IMG/VR virus record: IMGVR_UViG_3300030382_001294
Coordinates: 1-34,677 of that record
Length of the DNA stretch: 34,677 nt
Strand: one strand, 5' to 3'
Origin: a virus
Shown here: positions 16,030-24,600 of the stretch, piece after piece
How positions within the stretch are numbered: the first letter of the stretch is position 1
Layout of the letters: every line of letters starts with the position of its first letter
Position numbers and translations under genes: made by a program
Notes under the pieces: model-generated
The model's database searches: none
Seen by the model: only the letters and a program-made list of their open reading frames with translations
What the model was told of the DNA's origin: nothing

Positions 16030-17003
16030 TGGCAATAGGCTCCTCAGGACCAATAGAGTTAGGTGGAACTATCAATGCTGAGTTAGGTGGTAGTGCTACT
16101 GGAAAAACGTCTCTGAGTCGTTGTACTGGTGGTGCAGTAGCTACTATTAATACTGCAAGTCCTTCGTATCCAGATAATACTACTCCACACGCTTTTAGTG
16201 AGTGGTATGATTATGACCATGCTTATTCAGCAACTACAGAATTTGACATGATAATGGTTGAAGATTTCTATGGAGCGCAATCAACTTGGGACGATACTAA
16301 TAGAAATAATTTTACTACTACTGGTTTTCAAGATGATGCACTCTATGATTCTGATACTTTTACATCTTTATCAAGTTATACTATAGATAATAGACCTAAA
16401 TGGTCAATGCAGAATGTATCTTTGTATGGTAGTAATGAAGCTAAAATAAATGGTAATGGTGTTTCTGATGGTACTTGGCACGCTTCTCTAAGATGTTGGA
16501 ATAGGGAATGTGATATAAGTTTTAATCCTCAGCCAACCTATACTATGTCAATTGGTCAAGCGATTGAAATTAGATGTAGTATATATCAGAGGAGTGGCTC
16601 TAATAAAGATGGTATATTCTTTCTCTCAAGAGAGAGTAGTAGTCCTACAAGTTGGGGGAATAGAGGTGATGGAGTTGACATAAGATTTATGGATAGTAGT
16701 GATAGTACTTATCCAAGAAAAATACGAGTTGCGGATAGGCTTAGTGGAACAGTAACAGCTAGAGCTTATTCAAGTAGTCAGTTTAATCAAAGCCAATATT
16801 ATGAAGCAAAATTTATAATAGAATATGATAGTCCTTATCAAACTAAGGTTTCAGTTTATATGGATGGTTCGTTATGGATAAGTACGAGTTTTCCTACTGG
16901 ATGGAATTCGTACAAAGGATTAATATTTATAAATCCAAGATATGCTAACAGCAATGGATATCATCGTATTAAATATATCACAATGAGGTCTATATCAACA
17001 TAA
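16029..17003 (+). CDS. receptor-binding-type tail protein
   Basis: The 324-residue product begins with a Gly-rich segment (GPIELGGTINAELG) common at the start of phage tail proteins and ending in a linker (about 1-70). The rest (about 75-320) is beta-rich with many Trp, Tyr, Asp and Ser and looks like a concanavalin/LamG-type lectin sandwich, as found at fibre tips. It follows two fibres and overlaps the previous gene by one base. Host recognition is a reasonable inference; the lectin fold is my reading of the pattern. Confidence 0.6.
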   Translation: MAIGSSGPIELGGTINAELGGSATGKTSLSRCTGGAVATINTASPSYPDNTTPHAFSEWYDYDHAYSATTEFDMIMVEDFYGAQSTWDDTNRNNFTTTGFQDDALYDSDTFTSLSSYTIDNRPKWSMQNVSLYGSNEAKINGNGVSDGTWHASLRCWNRECDISFNPQPTYTMSIGQAIEIRCSIYQRSGSNKDGIFFLSRESSSPTSWGNRGDGVDIRFMDSSDSTYPRKIRVADRLSGTVTARAYSSSQFNQSQYYEAKFIIEYDSPYQTKVSVYMDGSLWISTSFPTGWNSYKGLIFINPRYANSNGYHRIKYITMRSIST

Positions 17004-17218
17004 TGGGATACACAGTAAAAGTAAAAACTCGTGAAGTTGAGGACGATAATTTTGATGATGAAACTTGTTGGGAGCCAGCGATTGATGGTGGGTATGGATG
17101 TATTATAAAGGAATATACCCCAGCACTACAAAGAGTTACTGTCGATTATGACGTTACTGAGTCAGAATACGAGGACATTAAATCTCAAGATGGTTTTATA
17201 GAGGAAATAAGTGAGTGA
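17003..17218 (+). CDS. small acidic hypothetical protein
   Basis: The 71-residue protein is acidic (many Asp and Glu) with beta-rich pattern and two Cys (in ETCWEP and GYGCII). It starts on the previous stop (TAATG) and overlaps the next gene by 8 bases. It has no membrane or signal segment. It may be a fibre-associated accessory. Function unknown. Confidence 0.6.
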   Translation: MGYTVKVKTREVEDDNFDDETCWEPAIDGGYGCIIKEYTPALQRVTVDYDVTESEYEDIKSQDGFIEEISE

Positions 17219-17513
17219 AGAGAACAAGCCTAAGACGGCAAGGTCGTACCGTGGGGGCATCGTGGATGATAATGCCATTATTAGTATTAACCTCAAGTGG
17301 CTTATGCAGTCTGTTGTGGTTATCGCTGGACTTGTTTATTCGTACTATATGGTTATCCAGAGGATTACAGACCTTGAGCGCAGAGTATCAGAAGCTGATA
17401 CCACAATTACAGAGCTTGTCGAGAAGCATATAATAGAAGAAGAGGCTCGATATGCTGAAATGGAAGAAGAATTAAAATGGCATCAAAAACTATTGAAAAA
17501 GAAAAAGAAGTAA
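17211..17513 (+). CDS. single-pass membrane protein with coiled coil (holin/spanin candidate)
   Basis: Starting from GTG 17211 with GAGG just upstream, the 100-residue product has a charged front (1-28), one membrane helix (about 30-49: WLMQSVVVIAGLVYSYY) and a charged coiled-coil back with a Lys-rich end. This is the shape of holin or inner-membrane spanin-like proteins. No lipobox or second helix is seen. It begins a cluster of three membrane genes that should open the way for the endolysin at 1462. Confidence 0.65.
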   Translation: MSEENKPKTARSYRGGIVDDNAIISINLKWLMQSVVVIAGLVYSYYMVIQRITDLERRVSEADTTITELVEKHIIEEEARYAEMEEELKWHQKLLKKKKK

Positions 17514-17516
17514 AAT

Positions 17517-17843
17517 ATGGAAGAATTTCTGGCAGTATATTCCGAAGCAGGGATGATAGGTGTAGTAGGAGGGATGTTTGTCTATATGGTTTATTCAATG
17601 AACCGAAGGGGTAATGAGCAGGCAAGTGCTCTACAAGACCTTACTATAGAGAACAAGGGGCAATCCGAGACACTAGAAAATATGGAAGGTATGGTTATCA
17701 AACTCATCAATAGATGGAATCAGTCTGACGATAAATTAGACAGGAAGTTTGATGCCTTAAACAAAGAAATAAACGACTTAGACAACCAAGTATCTGAGAT
17801 AAAGGGTAGTCTGAGTAGAGTAAATGGGAAACCAAATGGATAG
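17517..17843 (+). CDS. BhlA/UviB-like membrane protein (holin-like)
   Basis: The 108-residue product has a short front, one membrane helix (about 11-28: AGMIGVVGGMFVYMVYSM) and a long charged coiled coil. This resembles BhlA/UviB-type small holin-like proteins, which carry one N-terminal helix and a charged tail. The start follows the previous stop by 3 bases. Whether this or a neighbour forms the lethal hole cannot be told from sequence. Confidence 0.6.
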   Translation: MEEFLAVYSEAGMIGVVGGMFVYMVYSMNRRGNEQASALQDLTIENKGQSETLENMEGMVIKLINRWNQSDDKLDRKFDALNKEINDLDNQVSEIKGSLSRVNGKPNG

Positions 17844-17982
17844 CTTAAAAGTGACGGGAATAAGTACAAGTTTAGGATTAGTGTACTGGACTGACCTCAT
17901 ATCAGGAGTCTTGATGTGTGTGATGTTTGGAGTACAGATATATTATTTATATTTAAAAACAAAAAAGATAAAGGAGAGTTAG
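17824..17982 (+). CDS. small membrane protein (52 aa)
   Basis: ATG at 17824 (or 17836, 48 residues, with GGGA upstream) opens a frame ending with TAG 17980-17982, immediately before the next ATG. It overlaps the previous gene by 20 bases. A hydrophobic stretch (about 17-44: LGLVYWTDLISGVLMCVMFG and onward) is followed by a Lys-rich end, the layout of a single-helix membrane protein. It is the third membrane gene in a row and may be a holin, antiholin or pinholin partner. Confidence 0.6.
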   Translation: MGNQMDSLKVTGISTSLGLVYWTDLISGVLMCVMFGVQIYYLYLKTKKIKES

Positions 17983-18210
17983 ATGGACTTTAAAAAAATG
18001 CTACTGAACCTAGCAGAAGCTCAGGCAGACAAAATGAAGGACGAGGCAATGGGATGGCTCGGTTCAGAAGAGTTTGCTAATGAAATCGCTACCAAGATTA
18101 ATGAAAAGATTGATATTCCTTTCGTTAGTGAAGAAAAAGAACAAGTTTTTTTCGAAAAAGTTGTTGATATAGTTACTGACCTTATGGAAGGTATCTTCAA
18201 AGGTAAGTAA
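17983..18210 (+). CDS. small helical hypothetical protein
   Basis: The 75-residue product is helical and amphipathic, with alternating acid and Lys positions and no membrane helix. AAAGGAG lies 8 bases before the ATG. It sits directly after the membrane genes, so it might regulate lysis or be a soluble partner, but nothing in the sequence proves that. Confidence 0.65.
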   Translation: MDFKKMLLNLAEAQADKMKDEAMGWLGSEEFANEIATKINEKIDIPFVSEEKEQVFFEKVVDIVTDLMEGIFKGK

Positions 18211-18212
18211 GT

Positions 18213-18485
18213 TTGCACTTGGCGTTAATAGAGAAATTCAATATTAAAGGCACAAAGCACTGGCGGAAAAAACCTGATTTGTGTCCATATTGTAGGTCTG
18301 ATGACATATCCGGGGTAGAAATTCTAGGTGCATATGGTGGTGATTTGTTTTGGGAATGTGACGATTGTCATGAATTTCTCCTCCGATTTACCAAGAGGAC
18401 AACGGAGAAGCATCTTCAGAAAACGAGGGGGCTTCATATCGACCTTGATAGATGGGAGGAATTATGGGAGCAACTACCAAATTAG
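18213..18485 (+). CDS. zinc-ribbon protein
   Basis: Up to 90 residues from TTG 18213 (a second TTG at 18219 is possible). CPYC (C24, C27) and CDDC (C49, C52) form a four-cysteine zinc ribbon; the back is basic, then acidic with Trp. Such ribbons bind nucleic acid or support protein contacts. AAAGG lies about 9 bases upstream. It overlaps the metallophosphoesterase gene by 22 bases, so the two are translationally linked. Confidence 0.65.
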   Translation: MHLALIEKFNIKGTKHWRKKPDLCPYCRSDDISGVEILGAYGGDLFWECDDCHEFLLRFTKRTTEKHLQKTRGLHIDLDRWEELWEQLPN

Positions 18486-19252
18486 ATAGGGGTGTAGTAA
18501 AACGAGGACTGGTGACCCCAGATAAACACTTTCCTCTGCATGATAGTAAGGCTATCAGCTGTTTGACAAAGAGTATTGAGATTGTGAAACCAGACTTCTA
18601 TATCGACCTTGGTGACATAGGAGAATTTAGTTCGGTTTCTCATTGGCAATGGAAGAAGAAGAAGAGACCTCCACTGGAATATCAACTTCCTTATGTAGCG
18701 AAGGATATAGACGACGTTAATAAGGGAATGGATATCATAGATGAGGCTCTTGATAAAGTCGATTGCAAAGAGAAATATTTTATAGAAGGTAATCACGATG
18801 ATTGGCTGAATAAGTTTGTTGATGAGAATCCTTACTTAAACTATTTAAAGTTCCCTAAGGCAATGATGCTTAAGGAGCGTGGTTACAAGTACTATAAGAT
18901 GGGAAAGTTTCTTAAACTGGGAAAACTAAACTTTTATCATGGACATCATTATGCTGGTATTATGCACGCAAGAAATCATCTTCTAAGATTAGGAGCAAAT
19001 GTGATGTACGGACATCACCATGATTTACAGCAGGCAAGTGTGACACACCTTGATGGGTGTAAGAGTGCTTGGAGTATTGGATGTTTAAAAGATATGAGTG
19101 ATGAGGCTAACCAGTGGTTAGGAAACAGAACACATAATTGGGCTCATGCGTTTGCAGTAGTAGACTTCTTTAGGGGAGGATTATTTACTGTTCACGTTGT
19201 CCAAATAATAAACGGGAAAACCTCTTTATGGGGTGAACTCATAACAGGATAA
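18464..19252 (+). CDS. calcineurin-like metallophosphoesterase
   Basis: From ATG 18464, chosen because GGAGGA lies just upstream (ATG 18452 lacks it), the product has 262 residues. The metal-binding motifs appear in order: D20-K-H22, D48-L-G-D51, GNHDD (N110, H111), HGHH (H159-H162) and GHHH (H184-H186). The first motif has the DxH form and the second is a GD variant. The fold hydrolyses phosphate esters, and in phages members of the family have been linked to DNA or nucleotide processing. The substrate here is unknown. Confidence 0.85.
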   Translation: MGATTKLDRGVVKRGLVTPDKHFPLHDSKAISCLTKSIEIVKPDFYIDLGDIGEFSSVSHWQWKKKKRPPLEYQLPYVAKDIDDVNKGMDIIDEALDKVDCKEKYFIEGNHDDWLNKFVDENPYLNYLKFPKAMMLKERGYKYYKMGKFLKLGKLNFYHGHHYAGIMHARNHLLRLGANVMYGHHHDLQQASVTHLDGCKSAWSIGCLKDMSDEANQWLGNRTHNWAHAFAVVDFFRGGLFTVHVVQIINGKTSLWGELITG

Positions 19253-19262
19253 GGAGAATACA

Positions 19263-19748
19263 ATGGGATTCTTTCAAAATATGTTACAGGGTGCTAGGAC
19301 TGGTATAGACAGGATGAAGATTGGTGGAGATAACCAATTTCAACAAGCTATCGAACCGGGTCAAGCTTCTGGAGCACAACAAATAGATGCTATGCAAAAA
19401 GCTATCGGTTCCAAAGGATTTGGAGACGAGGGTGGCTTTAATAGGGCGTCTGGAGACGAAATCAAGAACCTGCAAAGAGGACTTCAAGCAAAAGGTCTTT
19501 ATAGTGGGGAGATTGATGGAATATTCGGTCCTAAGTCGTTAGCAGGGTTAAGACGTTTTCAATCAGCTAGAGGGGAAACAGCACCTGAATACGACCAAAG
19601 CATGGAACAAATAACACAAAGACCTCTTGGTCAAAGGATAGCTCAAGCGGCTGACCTTGATAATAGTGGCGACTTAGGATGGGGCGATGTAAAGTCTGGA
19701 ATAGGTCGTATGGGTAGCTATTTGAAAGATGCTTGGGGGGGTCTTTAA
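19263..19748 (+). CDS. peptidoglycan-binding protein with EF-hand-like loop
   Basis: The 161-residue product has a PG_binding_1 repeat at about 66-104 (IKNLQRGLQAKGLY, then IDGIFGPKSLAGLRRFQ) and a Ca-binding-like loop DLDNSGDLGWGD (131-142, Asp/Ser at positions 1, 3, 5, 7 and 12). No catalytic domain is seen. In a virion it could dock the tail to the cell wall, or cooperate with the endolysin. AAGGAG precedes the ATG. The gene ends just after a run of seven G, with the next frame overlapping by 20 bases, so a frameshifted longer product is possible. Confidence 0.75.
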   Translation: MGFFQNMLQGARTGIDRMKIGGDNQFQQAIEPGQASGAQQIDAMQKAIGSKGFGDEGGFNRASGDEIKNLQRGLQAKGLYSGEIDGIFGPKSLAGLRRFQSARGETAPEYDQSMEQITQRPLGQRIAQAADLDNSGDLGWGDVKSGIGRMGSYLKDAWGGL

Positions 19749-19926
19749 CGACCAAATTGAATATCAGAAGCGTGGAGCTAGAACCCCTATAGGGCAAGAT
19801 GTTGATATGTCTCCTAAGACTTTAGAAGATGTTGGTACAGTAGAACAATCTAGCTGGTTAAGGGATATTGACCCAGACCAACGCAGAAGGTATATGGAAG
19901 CATTTTTGCCAAAAAGTAGACAGTAA
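19729..19926 (+). CDS. small hypothetical protein or frameshift tail
   Basis: This 65-residue frame opens at ATG 19729 without a ribosome site and overlaps the previous gene by 20 bases, spanning the run of seven G at 19735-19741. It ends on the start of the next gene (TAATG), which supports it being translated. It is charged with a Trp/Arg/Pro-rich end. It could be a separate gene or the C-terminal extension of the peptidoglycan-binding protein, made by slippage in the G run or joined if one G is miscounted. Confidence 0.5.
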   Translation: MLGGVFNDQIEYQKRGARTPIGQDVDMSPKTLEDVGTVEQSSWLRDIDPDQRRRYMEAFLPKSRQ

Positions 19927-21617
19927 TGCCAAGAGAACTCTATGAAATAAAGTTGTTTCAGCACGGGACTATGACTACTCCCGATTCTGCTGATATACCT
20001 AAAGATGCCGCATCGTTTAGTATGAATTTACGAGCTGATGCGTCTGACGGACGTCTTGAGGGGATACAAAACGATAAGATTATCGTTGCTCCTTACACTG
20101 TTAGTGACCAATCATTCATTGAATGTGCGGCATCTAATAAAGTTATAGAGCTTCTTACCAGTGGGTTTAATATGGAAAGTGAGAATGAATTAACAAATGG
20201 AACAACTTCTGCTAATTGTGGTATAAAGTTGTTTAGTCAACCAGCTAATGATGTTACTTTAAATATTACTTCTAATTTAACCACTAGTGATGATGCTGAA
20301 TGCGGCATTAATGTGAGTACGGCTTCTCTGACATTTACAAATTCTAATTATGCGACTATTCAAAACATTACTTTTACTGCTGGTAGTTCTAACAATGCTA
20401 ACCTAGGAAGTCAGGCTGTTAATATAAGATTTGAGGTTGACTCAGTAGATTCCAATTGGGATGAAAAGGTTTTTATTTATACTATCTATAATGTAGCTAA
20501 CTACGATACTGGATTTGAGGTTCAATTGCTGGATATGATAATTGATGAGGATGACTCAAATAATACTGGCAGTTTTAAGGTAAGATTGAAGAGTAGACCA
20601 GTAGAGACTGTACATTGTCAGGCTTCAGTTTCTGGGGGACCCGGTTATACTGGTGGAGCTGGAAGTGGATTTGTATGGGATAGTGGAGTAAATGAAGTAG
20701 CTTGGTCTAACACAACAACATCTAATGATGCTGACTATTATTCTAAATGGAAAACTATCACATTCTATGCAGATGATGACGGTAGTTGGGAAGGAGAAGC
20801 CCCACTAAATGGATGGGTTCAATTACAAGGGAACAGTGATGATAGTGATTATGATGGAAGCCAAGCTAGTAATGGTTATTTTTATAGTGCAATAGCTCAG
20901 AACGACCCTTATATGTCGCAAAATTATACGGTAGGAGAACAGCTTGCAGGTTTTTTAGGTGTGGCTGTTGACCAAGACTCGGATAACGACCCGGGTGGGG
21001 GCGATGATGATGGTGGTAATGATGGCAATACTTGTTTTGAAGGTAATGTTATGGTGTCAACTCCAGAGGGAGATGTAAAAATATCTGAGCTAACTGAAGG
21101 TCAAGAGATTTATTCTTGGAATAAGAAGAGGGATAAGATGGTTAAGAATAGAGTAGGGAAATTCCTAAATCATCTAAATTTGGAAACAGGTTATCCAATA
21201 TACAAGGTAACTTTTGGAGATGGTAGTTATATCTTATCCACATCAAGTCATATGTACTGGAATGAAGACCATTCTCGATATATGCAAATAGAAAATTTTA
21301 ATGAAGGAGATAGGTTAAGAACAGATGTTGGGTTTTTTAAGACTGTTAAATCTAACGAGTTATGGAAGGAAGACCTTAGTCAAGTATACAATTTTCATAC
21401 AGAGAACGCCCCACACAACTATTTTGCTAATGGTGTTCTGGTTCATAATGGTGGTGGAGAAGATATTCTCCGAGATATATTATGGTTTTTTGGTAAGATA
21501 GGTATTATGGGGAATTTTACACCAATCGGGATGATACATAATCCGGGTGGTGGAGGTAAAAGACCAAGACCTGACCCCCCAACAACTGGTTCTGAAGGAG
21601 GAGGTAGCGGAGCTTAA
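19926..21617 (+). CDS. hub N-terminal segment with Calx-beta-like modules and a Hint domain
   Basis: The 563-residue protein begins like a tail hub (nozzle) protein (about 1-55: DIPKDAASFSMNLRADASDG). Two Calx-beta-like beta modules follow (about 104-210 and 213-330), then an Asp/Gly-rich linker (346-369) and a 139-residue Hint domain (C370-N508). The Hint part opens with CFEGNVMVSTPEG, has the TSSH block (H442) and ends NYFANGVLVHN. The residue after N508 is Gly, so ordinary splicing is unlikely, but cleavage is possible. A 55-residue Pro/Gly-rich tail follows. The propeller expected next is in the following gene. Confidence 0.7.
   Translation: MPRELYEIKLFQHGTMTTPDSADIPKDAASFSMNLRADASDGRLEGIQNDKIIVAPYTVSDQSFIECAASNKVIELLTSGFNMESENELTNGTTSANCGIKLFSQPANDVTLNITSNLTTSDDAECGINVSTASLTFTNSNYATIQNITFTAGSSNNANLGSQAVNIRFEVDSVDSNWDEKVFIYTIYNVANYDTGFEVQLLDMIIDEDDSNNTGSFKVRLKSRPVETVHCQASVSGGPGYTGGAGSGFVWDSGVNEVAWSNTTTSNDADYYSKWKTITFYADDDGSWEGEAPLNGWVQLQGNSDDSDYDGSQASNGYFYSAIAQNDPYMSQNYTVGEQLAGFLGVAVDQDSDNDPGGGDDDGGNDGNTCFEGNVMVSTPEGDVKISELTEGQEIYSWNKKRDKMVKNRVGKFLNHLNLETGYPIYKVTFGDGSYILSTSSHMYWNEDHSRYMQIENFNEGDRLRTDVGFFKTVKSNELWKEDLSQVYNFHTENAPHNYFANGVLVHNGGGEDILRDILWFFGKIGIMGNFTPIGMIHNPGGGGKRPRPDPPTTGSEGGGSGA
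21033..21449 (+). other. Hint (intein/BIL-like) domain coding segment
   Basis: The region codes for residues 370-508 of the protein at 19926. It has the first Cys of an intein N-block, a TxxH block and the C-terminal His-Asn (H507-N508) pair, without the homing endonuclease insert. The +1 residue is Gly instead of Cys, Ser or Thr. This arrangement matches bacterial intein-like (BIL) domains, known to self-cleave instead of splicing. Confidence 0.8.
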
Positions 21618-24600
21618 TGGCACAGAATGCTATACAACAACAGACTGTTCAGTCCTTAGGAAACTTTCTAACACCTGAAGACACTAACTATGCTCCGGGT
21701 ATAAGGATTAGTGGTGAAATTACTTTTACTACTGATACAGAAGTAACTTTTAGATTTACAGATACTACCACTACAACTAATAAAGGGCAGTTGAAGTTTG
21801 CTGAGAATGGTGAGTGGACATCAGAGTTGACTTTCACTAAAGATGTTAAGTTAGATACTACACATTATGGTATCGAAATTATGATAAATAATGCGGACAG
21901 TTTTTATCAAGTAGGTGATGTAGTCAGGTGGAAGTATACCTATAATAATAGGTCTTATAAGCATATGGATACTATCCAAAGAGTAGATGATTATGATTTA
22001 TTTGGATATAGTGCTACTGGAGACGGAAGAATACATTGTATACAGAATGCTAATTCTGAACAGAGTGTAATAAAAGAACTTGGTATGGTATCGGGACAGA
22101 CAGGTAAGGTAGTTACGGATACACATGGACAGCAAATGTATTGGGGCTTTGGAGCAGATTCTAATGCTCCCCCTAAGTGGTCAGGCTATCCACAGCATAC
22201 TCAATTTGAAAAACAAAATACTGGTTCTATTCAGTTTGAAGATGGAGCAATAGACCTACTCGGACCATATGATAATTTACATGATTTCTGTGTTGTACGG
22301 TTCTATGACCATTATGGAGGTGGAAACACTTCGGCTACCGCAGGTGCAGGAGTAGTTCGTCACTGGGGATTCGGTATAGAAAAAGGCAAGAAAGTTCTTC
22401 ATGTCTTCTATAATAATAACTATAGAAATAACTCTGCTCCTACTGATAAAACTGAGAGATATGGTGCTTGGATTCATATAAAGTCGTATCAAGGGGCTGA
22501 TTTAGGTCTTGAGGGTACTCAATCAATTACTACAGATGGTAGGAATCTTTTCATACTTGATAATGTTGCAATGGGTATAGTAAAGATTTTAGAACCAACC
22601 TTTAAAAAATCCACTAGTGGTAATAGTGAAGGACTACCTTGGTCAAAGGCAGGTGGTGTAAATGGCAATGCAATGTATTCTATGAGCCATCTTAAAGATT
22701 TTGAAATGCCAAACCCAGAAGATAGTAATACTAGTGCGATGCAGGGTGCTTATTGGTCTTGTATTCGTGTCAATCATTGGCATGACCCGAAAGAAACTAA
22801 TGATAATGCCCAAGCTCAAAACGAATCTAAAATGGATGCCACTGACACTGGTTATGTCACAAATGGAAATTTTATTAACGATGTCTATTATGATGATAAA
22901 ATCTGGATATCTAGATATAGGCAGATGCAACTTAATAGTTTTATAACTAGAGACAGTGCAGACTCTCTTATATATCTTGGTGGTTTAAGTAATCATTATA
23001 CTGAAGATGTTGCTCTAGATACGCAAGCAGGTAAGGTTCATATTGTTTCATATATGCCTAATCTTGGTAATCAAGTATGCTTTAAATCAAAATTTGGTAG
23101 GTCGCCAGACAGTAGTATGATGGAAGAATGGTATTATCAAGCCGCTACTGGCTATATGGGCAAAGTAGGAGTATTAGAAGCCTATGAACAGCCATTTGTT
23201 AATCTTAACAAGAGTGGTGTTATGGGTTTTGTAATGTCAACTGGCTTATGGGAGTCTGGTGGAGATAGAGGGTCTCCTAATTCTAATTTTGCCCAAGGAA
23301 TTTGGCACGAAAATTTAGGTGCTGATAATTTAAGGCATCTATGGGATGGTTTGGCTGGGGGTGGTTCATATGGTAGTGCAGAGGGAAGTGACTTTTCTGG
23401 CTTAGACCCTGCTCCTAACTGCGCAGAAACATATGTTACTACACAAAATTGTGCCTTAAAGAAGGGAGTAATGTTACCAGCAGAACAGAATTACTGGGGT
23501 CAAGATTACGATTTAGACGGTGATTCTGGTGATGCTAGTAATCAAAAAGTATACCATTTCTATGGTGATGGTATAAAAGGTATTGGTACTATGGTTGCAA
23601 ATCACGCTACTTCATGGGAAGATATTGCAAACCCTTTCCCAATGCAAACAGCTGGTCGCTTTGCATATGGACCGAACTATATACACGCTTCAGAGCAGAC
23701 TACTCATTGGCATTTTATTATGAGGAATCCTCAGACTCAGTTATATGTTGTTCATTCTCATAGAGCAAACACTGCTAATTCGGGTGGTCAAAGTAGTGAA
23801 GATGGATTTATGAAAGAGGCTCTTCTTTGTCCTTCTGGCACACATGGACAAAAAACTCTTCAGTTTCCTATATTAGAACCAAAGGTAAAGTGGACAGATG
23901 CTGGTACAGAGATATCAAATTATCAATCAGGATTTCAGAGTGCACATTTTATAGAGACAAATCCTTTAAACCAGAATGCTGGAAGCAAGGCACATTATCT
24001 ATATGTTAGTTGTAATATTATAGGTGAAGAGACTGATGCCGATTCTAGGATATATAGAAGTGTTGATTTAAGTAATGTAGATTTTAGAAATCCACAGGAT
24101 AGAAGTATCTTTACTGCTGGATATGGTAAGGCAAGAAAAGTAACAAATGCTAATACTGTCCAAGCAAATGTTAATGAACCAATGTTATTCTCTAGTGGGG
24201 CTGGTGATGATATTATAAGAACTGGAGCGGCTGATAAGGGTACTACAAATGCTACTTATTATCAAACTCCTAAAGATTATATATTAGGAAGTAGAACTAG
24301 TGGCTTTACAATAGGTGCAAAACCTGAAGATACAGCAGACTCTTGTCCTTGGTATCACGGGAATGAAACAGCTTTAGGTGTTGGTACAGGTTTATATAAT
24401 GGGGGTATGTTTATCTTTGAAGTATGGGATGGTTATCCGAGTACAACTAACAACCAAATATTTCCAAGAGAAGGTGATATCGAGATGGTTGGGAGTAATG
24501 GAATATGTGTTCCCCCCGGTAAAAGAGATGATTTGTCGAATCATTTAGACAGCTATCATCGAAGCTGGGTAATTAATTTACAAGTTCTTGCTTACGATGC

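Noticed and set aside
21033-21449. Full splicing intein
   Set aside because: The residue after the final Asn is Gly rather than Cys, Ser or Thr, and no endonuclease block is present.
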